Assembly: GCA_030696455.1 (NCBI GenBank)
Contig: JAUYSH010000116.1
Span: 1 to 64,000 of the forward strand
From: Elusimicrobiota bacterium
GTDB taxonomy: Bacteria > Elusimicrobiota > Elusimicrobia > UBA1565 > UBA9628
Reading direction: 5' to 3'
Length of the DNA stretch: 64,000 nt
The notes under the pieces: generated by a model
Database searches by the model: none
What the model was told of the DNA's origin: nothing
What the model saw: the letters and a program-made list of their open reading frames with translations, nothing else
Program-made: the position numbers and the translations under genes
Part shown: positions 57,448 to 64,000 of the stretch, piece by piece
Layout of the letters: each line of letters begins with the position of its first letter
How positions within the stretch are numbered: position 1 is the first letter of the stretch

Positions 57448-58473
57448 GTGAGAAAGGCGATCGGGGTCTGGCTGCTGCTGTGCTCGGCGTGCGTCTGGGT
57501 CGTGCTCGTGACGGGCGGGGTCACCCGGCTGACCCACAGCGGGCTTTCCATCGTCGAATGGAAGCCGGTCGTGGGCGTGGTGCCCCCGCTCGGCGACGCC
57601 CGTTGGGAGGCGGAGTTCGAGAAATACCGGGCGACCCCGGAGTACCTGAAGGTCAACGCGGGCATGAGCCTCGCCGCCTTCAAGTCGATCTATCTGATGG
57701 AGTACTCCCATCGCCTGCTGGCGCGCGGCGCGGGGCTCATTTTCCTGATCCCCTTCCTATATTTCGCGTTCAAGCGGGCTCTCGACCGCCCCCTGGCGCT
57801 CAAGCTCACCGGGGTCGCCTTGCTCTGGGCGCTGCAGGGGGCCCTCGGGTGGTACATGGTCGCCAGCGGCCTGGTCCTCGAGCCGCGCGTGAGCCATTAC
57901 CGCCTGACCGCCCACCTGCTGGCCGCCTGCCTGCTGTACGCGGTCATGCTGTCGATCGCGCTGGAGCTTCTGCGCCCGGCGGACGCCGCCGCGGGGCCGC
58001 GCCGGCCGTGGCTCTCCCGCCTCTCGGCGGTCCTCGTCGGCCTCTCCTTCCTGACGATCGGGTCGGGCGGCCTCGTCGCCGGCCTGCGCGCCGGCCTGGC
58101 GTTCAACACCTTTCCGCTCGTCGGCGGCTACTGGGTGCCGCCCTACCTGCTCGAGCTGCGCCCGCTGTGGACCAACTTCTTCGAGAACAAGCTGACGGTC
58201 CAATACGATCATCGCGTGCTGGCCGCTTTGCTGGCGCTGACCGCGCTGGCGGCCTGGCTCGGCGGCCTGCGCGCGCGCCTGCCCCGGCGCGCGATGACGG
58301 CGCTGCACCTGCTCGCCGCCGTCACCGTCGCGCAGTTCGCGCTCGGGGCGTTCACCTTGCTGTACCGGGTGCCCGTCGTCCTCGGCGCGGCCCATCAGGG
58401 CGTCGCGCTGCTCCTGCTCGGCGCCGCGCTGCTCGTCCGCCGCGAAGCGACGCTCCGCCCCGAAAACGGCTGA
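57448..58473 (+). CDS. ctaA: Heme A synthase (COX15/CtaA family)
   Basis: A 341-residue, eight-helix membrane protein: VVLVTGGVTRLTHSGLSIVEWKPVVGVVPP near the start is the family hallmark, with EYSHRLLAR, HYRLTAHLLAA, YDHRVLAALLA and GAAHQGVALLL carrying the four heme-binding His. It oxidises the heme o C8 methyl to formyl, giving heme A for terminal oxidases, so the organism should respire oxygen. GTG start at 57448 with GAGGTAAGG upstream. No ctaB or cox genes are in the window. Confidence 0.93.
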   Translation: MRKAIGVWLLLCSACVWVVLVTGGVTRLTHSGLSIVEWKPVVGVVPPLGDARWEAEFEKYRATPEYLKVNAGMSLAAFKSIYLMEYSHRLLARGAGLIFLIPFLYFAFKRALDRPLALKLTGVALLWALQGALGWYMVASGLVLEPRVSHYRLTAHLLAACLLYAVMLSIALELLRPADAAAGPRRPWLSRLSAVLVGLSFLTIGSGGLVAGLRAGLAFNTFPLVGGYWVPPYLLELRPLWTNFFENKLTVQYDHRVLAALLALTALAAWLGGLRARLPRRAMTALHLLAAVTVAQFALGAFTLLYRVPVVLGAAHQGVALLLLGAALLVRREATLRPENG

Positions 58474-58503
58474 ACCGAGCTTCGGTCTATACTTGGCCGG
58501 GAC

Positions 58504-59520
58504 CTAACCGATGCCGATTCGAATGCGATCCAGTTCCTCGAGGAATCTTCCGGCGCCCGCCGCGACGCAGTTCAAGGGATCGGCCGCTTGGCTCACCGCG
58601 AGCTCGGTTTCCTGCCGGATGATCTCCGGGAAACCCCGCAGCAGGCACCCGCCTCCGGTCAGGATCAAGCCGCGATCCACCAGGTCGGCGGACAGCTGAG
58701 GGGGCGTTTCTTTCAGGGCGTCCCTGATCATCTCGACGATGAGCCGCACCGGCTCCAGGAGCGCCCGCCGGACCTCCTCGGACGTGGTCAGCACGGTCTT
58801 GGGCAGGCCGGTCGCCTGATCCCGCCCGCGCACCTCCATCGTCTGCTCCTCCTTGAGCGGGAAGGCCGACCCGATCCGGAGCTTGACGTCCTCCGCGGTG
58901 TTCTCGCCGATCACGAGCCCGTATTCCCGGCGGAAGTGCACGATGAGGGCCAGGTCCATCTCGTCGCCGGCCACGGGGACGGATCTGGAAACCACGATCC
59001 CGCCCAAGGAGATCACGGCCGCCTCCGTCGTCCCGCCGCCGATGTCGACGATGAAGTTCGCGCGAGCTTCCGCGATCGGCAGGTCGGCCCCGATCGCCGC
59101 GGCGACGACCTCCTCGATCAGAACGACCTCGCGCGCGCCCGCCTGCTCGGCCGCTTCCCGGACGGCGCGGCGCTCCACCTCGGTGATGCAGGATGGGACC
59201 GCGATGACGACGCGCGGATGAAGGAGGGACCGGCGAGCATGCACCTTGCGGATGAAGAATCTGATCATCTCCTGCGTGACGGCGAAGTCGGCGATGACGC
59301 CGTCCCTCAACGGCCTGACGGGGATGATCGACGAAGGGGCGCGTCCGAGCATCCCCTTGGCCTCGGCCCCGATCGCCAGGATCCTGCGGGTATCTCGGTC
59401 GATGGCCACCACGGAGGGTTCGCGCAGGACGACGCCCTGGTTCTTGACGTAAACCAAGGTATTGGCCGTGCCGAGATCCATGGCCATGTCGTTCGAGAAG
59501 AGCCCGTACAGGAAATCCAT
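58504..59520 (-). CDS. mreB: MreB-type rod-shape actin homologue
   Basis: A 338-residue actin-fold ATPase: phosphate 1 MDLGTANTLVYVKNQGVVLREPSVVA, connect 1 DGVIADFAVTQEMIRFFI, phosphate 2 FIVDIGGGTTEAAVISLGG, adenosine RGLILTGGGCLLRGF. It polymerises at the membrane to guide side-wall synthesis. It lacks the usual mreC/mreD neighbours and shares a TGATG with the stand-alone GreA C-domain gene. A second mreB elsewhere is possible. Confidence 0.92.
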   Translation of the reverse strand: MDFLYGLFSNDMAMDLGTANTLVYVKNQGVVLREPSVVAIDRDTRRILAIGAEAKGMLGRAPSSIIPVRPLRDGVIADFAVTQEMIRFFIRKVHARRSLLHPRVVIAVPSCITEVERRAVREAAEQAGAREVVLIEEVVAAAIGADLPIAEARANFIVDIGGGTTEAAVISLGGIVVSRSVPVAGDEMDLALIVHFRREYGLVIGENTAEDVKLRIGSAFPLKEEQTMEVRGRDQATGLPKTVLTTSEEVRRALLEPVRLIVEMIRDALKETPPQLSADLVDRGLILTGGGCLLRGFPEIIRQETELAVSQAADPLNCVAAGAGRFLEELDRIRIGIG

Positions 59521-59792
59521 CACGTTATCACCGGCGCCCGAGCGACCTTGACGATCCGAAACGTCCGGATCCCGTCGTGAACCTCCACGCGCACCGATTC
59601 GTCCTCCTGATGTCCCATGAGCGCCGCCGCGAGGGGCGCGCCGATGGAGACCTTGCCGGCGAACGGATCGGCGGCATCGACAGGGACGATGGTGATGGTC
59701 AGCTTCTCATCCGTTTCAATGTCCTGGACGATCACGCGGCACCACACGCCCACCTTGGAAAATCCTCCGCCCGACTCCAGCATGCGTTCCAT
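59520..59792 (-). CDS. Stand-alone GreA/GreB C-terminal-domain protein
   Basis: A 90-residue protein equal to only the FKBP-like C-terminal domain of GreA: VGVWCRVIVQDIETDEKLTITIVPVDAADPFAGKVSIGAPLAAALMGHQEDESVRVEV. The coiled-coil that enters the RNA polymerase channel is missing, so it may act as an anti-Gre or Rnk-like factor. ATG at 59792 with GGAGG 7 nt upstream. Overlaps the mreB start by one base. Confidence 0.82.
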   Translation of the reverse strand: MERMLESGGGFSKVGVWCRVIVQDIETDEKLTITIVPVDAADPFAGKVSIGAPLAAALMGHQEDESVRVEVHDGIRTFRIVKVARAPVIT

Positions 59793-60068
59793 ATGCAAAT
59801 CCTCCCTTAGACGCTCATCGCGCTCGACGCAGGGAGGCCGAAGCCGCTAGGGCCTCGGCCTCCGGGCGTCTTGCGTCATCCGTCACTCTCCCGCGCGCGG
59901 CGGTGGCGACGGCCGCGCGATACGCTTTCCGGTATCGCGTTCATCCCGGCGATTCTCCGGTGCGCGGCCGCGACCAGGCAGGCGTCATCGGCGTATCCCC
60001 TACAGCATAGCCCGCGATTGTCGTAAGGAAAAGTAGATAATGTGGTATATAAGGTGTGGAAAAACCTA
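59793..60068. other. Divergent intergenic region
   Basis: 276 bp between the GreA-C gene and the NhaR-like gene. It contains GCGATACGCTTTCCGGTATCGCG, a GCGATAC/GTATCGC inverted repeat, and an AT-rich stretch before the regulator gene (AGATAATGTGGTATATAAGG). No ORF is credible. Confidence 0.45.
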
Positions 60069-60953
60069 ATGATCCCCCTGAACTACCACCATCTCTATTA
60101 TTTCTTCGTGGTCGCTCACGAAGGTTCGATCGCCCGCGCGACGGAGAAGCTGCTGCTGGCCGCGCCGACGATCAGCGCTCAGATCCGCGAGCTCGAAACG
60201 GATCTGGGGCGGACGCTCTTCGAGCGGCGCGGCCGAGGGCTGCATCTGACCGGGGATGGACGGGTCGTGCTCGCGTACGCCCGGCGTGTCTTCGACCTGG
60301 GGGCGGAGATGCGGGACGCCTTGGGCGATCTGCCTCGGCAAGCCTCGCCGCGCGCGCAGATCGGCGTCGTCGCGGGCTTTCCGGCGGCCGTGTCGCAGTC
60401 ATTGGTCGCGTTCCTATCCTCCGAGTTCCCGGGAGCTCATCTTTCCTTCCAGATGGCGGGGGCCTCTCGCTTGACGGAGGCCATGCGCGAGCACCGTCTT
60501 GACCTGGCGGTGTCGGACCGGCCTCTCGAGGAGCGTGATGGGGATCGCTTCGTCTCCTGCCTGGCCGCGCGCATCCCCGTGAGGCTGGCGGCGTCGCCGC
60601 GCCTCGCGCGGCGCCTCGGACCGCTGCCGAAAGCCTTGGATCGATGTCCGGTCATCCTTCCCTCCCCGCCCTGGGGCCTGCGTCATCAGCTGCAGGAGGC
60701 TTTCGCGCGCTGGAAGGTCCACCCCGAGGTCAGAGGCGAGACGGAGGACCTCGAGCTTGCCTGGCGCATGGGAATAGCCGGCAAAGTCATCGTTCCGGTG
60801 GACGAGCGCACCCTCCGCGCCCTCAAGGGTACGCTCCGGCCTTTGAAGCTGCCGCCCGGGCGCGGGTTTCATCTGCCGGTGTATCTGACGGCTCGGGAGC
60901 GGCGTTGGTCCAATCCGCTCGCCGAGCGGGCGCTCGCGGCATTCCGCGGCTAG
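60069..60953 (+). CDS. LysR-family regulator, NhaR-like
   Basis: A 294-residue LysR regulator. MIPLNYHHLYYFFVVAHEGSIARATEKLLLAAPTISAQIRELE is the winged helix-turn-helix in the form typical of NhaR-type members; a periplasmic-binding-fold effector domain follows from about 90. Start at 60069 matches this family's N-terminus; the longer frame from 60042 does not. Target genes are unknown. No antiporter gene is adjacent. Confidence 0.9.
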   Translation: MIPLNYHHLYYFFVVAHEGSIARATEKLLLAAPTISAQIRELETDLGRTLFERRGRGLHLTGDGRVVLAYARRVFDLGAEMRDALGDLPRQASPRAQIGVVAGFPAAVSQSLVAFLSSEFPGAHLSFQMAGASRLTEAMREHRLDLAVSDRPLEERDGDRFVSCLAARIPVRLAASPRLARRLGPLPKALDRCPVILPSPPWGLRHQLQEAFARWKVHPEVRGETEDLELAWRMGIAGKVIVPVDERTLRALKGTLRPLKLPPGRGFHLPVYLTARERRWSNPLAERALAAFRG

Positions 60954-61170
60954 GCGGCCATAAACTTCCGGATCCCGCCAAAAAAACAAAGTCAGGCCGA
61001 GGCTTTCCGGATACGGGCGGGTCCATGGACGGCGATCGACGATCTTTGGACGCCGGCCTCCGTCACGCAGGACTGACCCGGACGTTTCCGCGCCTCCATG
61101 GCCGCGGCCCGCGCGCGGCGCTAAACTTCGACAAGGAGGGCGCCGCCGCGGCGCTGTCCGGGAGGTCGCG

Positions 61171-61602
61171 ATGAAAACCTCACCTACGATCATACTGGTC
61201 CTGCTCGCGTCGTTCGCGGTCGCGCAGGAGGTCAGGCGCCAGCGGACGGAAAGGCCGCCCGTGAACATCAACCCGAGCCAGACGATCCCGCCGATCAACC
61301 CGAGCCAAACGCTCCGGCCGACTTTGCCGGCCGCGCCCGCGGCTCCGCCCGCCCCGGTCGTCCAGCCGTTGACGGTCAAGGTCTTCATCTCCATTACCCG
61401 GGGCCCCAACGAGCTGCAGGGGCTTCCGCCCATGGGCAACGCCGGCATACCCGTCGACGGCCTGCGCGTCGAGACGGACCGCGGCAGCGTGGTCCTCAGC
61501 GGGGTCGTGCGCAGCGAGTGGGACAAGGCCGAGGCCGGCCGGCGCGCCGCGGCCTTGGCGGGCCCGGGAAAAGTGGTGAATCGTCTGGTCGTGCGTCCCT
61601 AA
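61171..61602 (+). CDS. Exported BON-like domain protein
   Basis: A 143-residue protein: signal peptide (TIILVLLASFAVAQ), a Pro-rich region with a short repeat (NINPSQTIPP / INPSQTLRP), then a BON-like fold (GLRVETDRGSVVLSGVVRSEWDKAEAGRRAAALAGPGKVVNRLVV). BON domains bind phospholipid membranes in the periplasm. GGGAGG ribosome-binding site. Its TAA overlaps the convergent response regulator stop (CTAA). Confidence 0.85.
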   Translation: MKTSPTIILVLLASFAVAQEVRRQRTERPPVNINPSQTIPPINPSQTLRPTLPAAPAAPPAPVVQPLTVKVFISITRGPNELQGLPPMGNAGIPVDGLRVETDRGSVVLSGVVRSEWDKAEAGRRAAALAGPGKVVNRLVVRP

Positions 61603-62036
61603 GGAAGCAGGTTCAGGTCGAGCCAGAAGCTCCGGATCGCGGCGACGAGGCGGACCTGCTCGCGCGCGTCGATGGGCTTGACGAGGAAGGCGTTCGCGCC
61701 GAGGTCGTAGGCGTGGGCGACGTCGGCCTGCGATCTCGAGGAGGTCAGCACGAGGACGGGGATGCGCCGGAAGGCGGGCTCCAGGCGGCGCCACTCCAGG
61801 ACCTCGAAGCCCGATTTGCGGGGAAGCTTCAGATCGAGCAGCACCAGCGACGGCGGCGGGTAAAGCCCCCGGTCGGCGAAGGCGCCCTGGCCCTGAAGGT
61901 AGTCCACCGCCTCCTCGCCGTCGCGCGCGACCCGGAGGCAATCGGGCAAGCCGAGCTCCGCGAAGGCCGTCTTGAGGAAGAACACGTCGTCGGGGTCGTC
62001 CTCGACGGCCAGGATGACGAAGCCCCGCGGGCTCAT
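61599..62036 (-). CDS. Response regulator, Rcp1-like receiver
   Basis: A 145-residue stand-alone receiver of the Rcp1 type: ILAVEDDPDDVFFLKTAF, phosphoacceptor Asp in LVLLDLKLPRKSGFEVL, VLVLTSS, and LVKPID. The insertion DGEEAVDYLQGQG is typical of Rcp1 relatives. Its ATG overlaps the histidine kinase stop by 4 nt, so the kinase is its probable phosphodonor. Confidence 0.93.
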   Translation of the reverse strand: MSPRGFVILAVEDDPDDVFFLKTAFAELGLPDCLRVARDGEEAVDYLQGQGAFADRGLYPPPSLVLLDLKLPRKSGFEVLEWRRLEPAFRRIPVLVLTSSRSQADVAHAYDLGANAFLVKPIDAREQVRLVAAIRSFWLDLNLLP

Positions 62037-63421
62037 GCCGGCACCTGCTCCTTGGGCAGCTCGATCCAGAAGCGGCTGCCTTCTCCCGGCCGGGACTCGA
62101 CCCCGGAGGAGCCCTTCATGCGCTCGAGCGCCCGGCGCACGATCGCCAGGCCGATGCCCGTGCCGGGATAGGCCTCGACGCCGTGCAGGCGCTGGAACAC
62201 GCCGAAGATCCGTTCCTGGTGCTCCGGCGCGATGCCGATCCCGTTGTCGCGGACCCACAGGCGCACCCGGCCGTCGCGCTCCTCCGCCGTCACGCTCACG
62301 CGCGGCGCGACCCCCGGCGCCGTGAATTTGAGGGCGTTGGAGACCAGGTTGTAAACCGCCTGCTTGAGCTGGACCTTGTGTCCCTGGACCCGGGGCAAAG
62401 GGTCCGCCGCCTCCAGGAAGCCCCCGCGCGACTCGAGCTCGCCCTTCAGCTCGGACCTCACGCCGGCGAGGATCTCCGAAAGGGAAACGGGCTCGAGCTT
62501 GACGTCCTCTAGCGTCAGGCGGCTGTAGGCCAGGAGGTCGTTGATCAGGACGTCCATGCCTTCGCTCGCCGCCTTGATGCGCGAGACGTAGGACTGCAAT
62601 GTTCTTTCATCGGCGGTGCCGAGGAGGAGGTCGCTGAAGCCGTGGATGTGACGCAGCGGCGCGCGCAGGTCGTGGGCGATGGAGTAGGTGAACGCGTGAA
62701 GCTCGCGGATCGTCTCCTGGAACTGGGCGGTGCGCTCCGCCACGCGGCGCTCGAGGTCCGCGTTGAGCGCGCGGACCTCGCTCTCGACGCCGCGGCGGAG
62801 GGAAAGCTCCCGCCGGGCGCTCTTCTCGCCCGCCTCCGCACGCCGCCGCATCTCGAGCTCCTTGAGGCGCGCGTGGAAGCGCTCGATCGTGATGGCGAGC
62901 TGGTTGCTGATCGCGCTCGCGAAGGCGAGGTCCGCCTCGTCGAAAGGGGCCTCGCCCTCCAGGTGCAGGACGCCGAAGACGGGCCGGCCTTGCACGATCA
63001 GGGGGAGAGAGAGGAATTTCCCCGGGTCCGGCCGGGGCGCGTCCGAAGGCGGCGGCGCGGCGGCTCCGGTGCCCGGGACGATCGACTCGGGCTCGGGCGC
63101 GGCGGTCCGGGTGAGATAGTCGAAGGAGGTCCGCGCGCGCGCCTCGGCGGCCTCGAGTTCGGACGGGCTGAACTCCGGAGCGTGCCAGACGATCTTCGCC
63201 GGCCGCTCGCCCGCCTTCTCGATCAGGACCGCGCTTCGAAGCGGCAGCTCCTTGGTCATGATCGCCAGAAGCGCCCGCACCACCTCCTCGGTGGTCGAGA
63301 CGAAATGAGTGAGGAGCTTGCTGATCTCATACAGCGTGCCTATGCGCTTGGCCCCGTGCTCGGGGGCGCGCCGAGGCTCGCGAGCCGGCGCCGCGTGGCG
63401 GCCGCGCCGCGGCGGCGTCAT
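62033..63421 (-). CDS. GAF-domain sensor histidine kinase
   Basis: A 462-residue soluble kinase: GAF-like domain at about 30-190 (YEISKLLTHFVSTTEEVVRALL; SLPLIVQGRPVFGVLHLEGE), coiled-coil 195-235, HisKA with phospho-His in YSIAHDLRAPLRHIHGF, and HATPase with NLVSNALKF, VRDNGIGIAPEH, GTGIGLAIVRRALE. The layout resembles bacteriophytochrome-type kinases without the bilin domain. It lies between the KaiC-like and Rcp1-like genes with 4-nt overlaps on both sides. Confidence 0.93.
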   Translation of the reverse strand: MTPPRRGRHAAPAREPRRAPEHGAKRIGTLYEISKLLTHFVSTTEEVVRALLAIMTKELPLRSAVLIEKAGERPAKIVWHAPEFSPSELEAAEARARTSFDYLTRTAAPEPESIVPGTGAAAPPPSDAPRPDPGKFLSLPLIVQGRPVFGVLHLEGEAPFDEADLAFASAISNQLAITIERFHARLKELEMRRRAEAGEKSARRELSLRRGVESEVRALNADLERRVAERTAQFQETIRELHAFTYSIAHDLRAPLRHIHGFSDLLLGTADERTLQSYVSRIKAASEGMDVLINDLLAYSRLTLEDVKLEPVSLSEILAGVRSELKGELESRGGFLEAADPLPRVQGHKVQLKQAVYNLVSNALKFTAPGVAPRVSVTAEERDGRVRLWVRDNGIGIAPEHQERIFGVFQRLHGVEAYPGTGIGLAIVRRALERMKGSSGVESRPGEGSRFWIELPKEQVPA

Positions 63422-64000
63422 CGATGCCTCCCGCGCGCCGCGAGCGCGGGCTCGAGCGGAGCCTTCGCGCCCGGGAGGCTGAGCGCGGGCCCGATCGAGA
63501 AGCCTCCGCGCGCGATCTTGAACGTATGGAGCGCGTTGTCGTGGGTGCTGCCGCGGGTCTTGATCACCCTCAGGGAGGAGGCCATCCGGCTGTCCTGCGG
63601 GGCGTAGCGCAGCACGACGATGTTGTCCGCGAGCGGCGAGAAGCCCCGGTCGTCCGCGTTGAAATCCATCGAGTACAGGGAGTCGGACTCGAGCGTGAAC
63701 ACGCTCGTGACCCCCAAGGCCCGGAAGGTGACGATGAGCTCGTAGAGCAGCTCGCGGACGTCGTCGGGCCTCATGCCGGAGGTCGCGATATGGGTCGTGC
63801 TGTCGAGCACGAGCCGCCGCGCCTTGCGCGTGCGGACCTTGTCGGTCAGGACCGACAGGAACTGGGAGCTGCGGATGTGGGTCGGCGGGAGATAGACGAG
63901 CTCGACGAGGCCGTCCTTGACCGCCTGGCGCAAGGGCAGGTCGAGGGCGTCCGCGTTGACCAGGATCTCCTCGGGCGCCTCCTCGAGGGTGACGATGAGG
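63418..64000 (-). CDS. KaiC-like RecA-type ATPase, C-terminal part (5' end outside window)
   Basis: At least 193 residues, open at the right edge. The visible part fits the second half of a KaiC-family ATPase domain: LIVTLEEAPEEI, LVLDSTTHIATSGMRPDDVRELLYELI (Walker B region), SVFTLESDSLYSMDF, ADNIVVLRYAP and SLRVIKTRGSTHDN. KaiC relatives outside cyanobacteria often work with histidine kinases. Here the stop overlaps the kinase ATG by 4 nt, giving a KaiC-kinase-response regulator operon. Confidence 0.85.
   Translation of the reverse strand, partial: LIVTLEEAPEEILVNADALDLPLRQAVKDGLVELVYLPPTHIRSSQFLSVLTDKVRTRKARRLVLDSTTHIATSGMRPDDVRELLYELIVTFRALGVTSVFTLESDSLYSMDFNADDRGFSPLADNIVVLRYAPQDSRMASSLRVIKTRGSTHDNALHTFKIARGGFSIGPALSLPGAKAPLEPALAARGRHR

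Overview
The window is a gene-dense, GC-rich bacterial chromosome segment. An outer-membrane-type beta-barrel, lipoprotein and secretory signal peptides, periplasmic multiheme cytochromes and a lytic transglycosylase point to a Gram-negative cell. My best guess is Elusimicrobiota, based on the style of the Ala/Pro/Val-rich exported proteins and the gene mix. That is impression rather than proof, and other high-GC Gram-negative phyla remain possible. Genes are packed tightly: ATGA or TGATG start/stop overlaps inside operons, four convergent pairs sharing stop-codon bases, and many genes whose -10-like hexamer lies exactly 6 nt before the start codon, which suggests widespread leaderless transcription.

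Layout. 0-2.5 kb: end of a nuclease-like protein, a tautomerase, a receiver protein and a DnaJ-domain protein. 2.6-5.4 kb: a leftward operon of methyltransferase, type III polyketide synthase and FAD oxidoreductase, probably making a phenolic lipid or quinone. 5.5-10.7 kb: a lytic transglycosylase, a pair of related four-Cys secreted proteins flanking a 5'-nucleotidase-like/beta-barrel fusion, an EF-hand protein and a 47-residue ORF. 10.7-11.9 kb: a very AT-rich promoter and an XRE/Fic pair of the 'mobile mystery protein A/B' type. 11.9-13.7 kb: an ABC exporter. 13.7-20.4 kb: an island of visibly lower GC with a five-gene operon (Vsr-C5 methyltransferase fusion, a double GHKL ATPase with a histidine-kinase module, a receiver-domain protein, an unknown protein and an HNH nuclease). 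This is the best candidate for an undescribed defence system. 20.5-25.4 kb: ahcY, small hypothetical genes including a frameshifted paralogue, MscS and a methyltransferase.

25.4-35 kb runs mostly leftward: a TPR protein and a secreted metalloprotease, a ChaN-like protein, the NrfHA nitrite reductase, then a YaeQ protein, a sterol-desaturase-like protein and the molybdenum cofactor genes moaE, moaD, moeA, moaCB and moaA. 35-39.4 kb has exported proteins, an NlpC/P60 lipoprotein, citrate synthase and a small metallopeptidase. 39.4-52.5 kb is a purine-catabolism region: 8-oxoguanine deaminase, XdhC, a MocA-like protein, allantoinase, allantoicase, OHCU decarboxylase and HIU hydrolase, then, leftward, the three xanthine dehydrogenase-type subunits followed by a CitE-like lyase and a GNAT protein. 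The cofactor genes would supply the molybdopterin needed by the dehydrogenase. No urate oxidase is visible. 52.6-64 kb has a cytochrome c, a DCC1/lipase-maturation-factor fusion, a DEAD-box helicase, a CBS protein, dodecin, heme A synthase, MreB with a stand-alone GreA C-domain protein, an NhaR-like regulator, a BON-domain protein, and a KaiC-like / histidine kinase / response regulator operon that runs off the right edge.

Two repeat families stand out. One is an 18-bp palindrome (ACTGTYGTCAACRACAGT) in four intergenic copies. The other is a 25-bp-arm inverted repeat ending in GCCTGACACC, with a single-arm copy elsewhere. No tRNA, rRNA, CRISPR array or complete insertion sequence was recognised.
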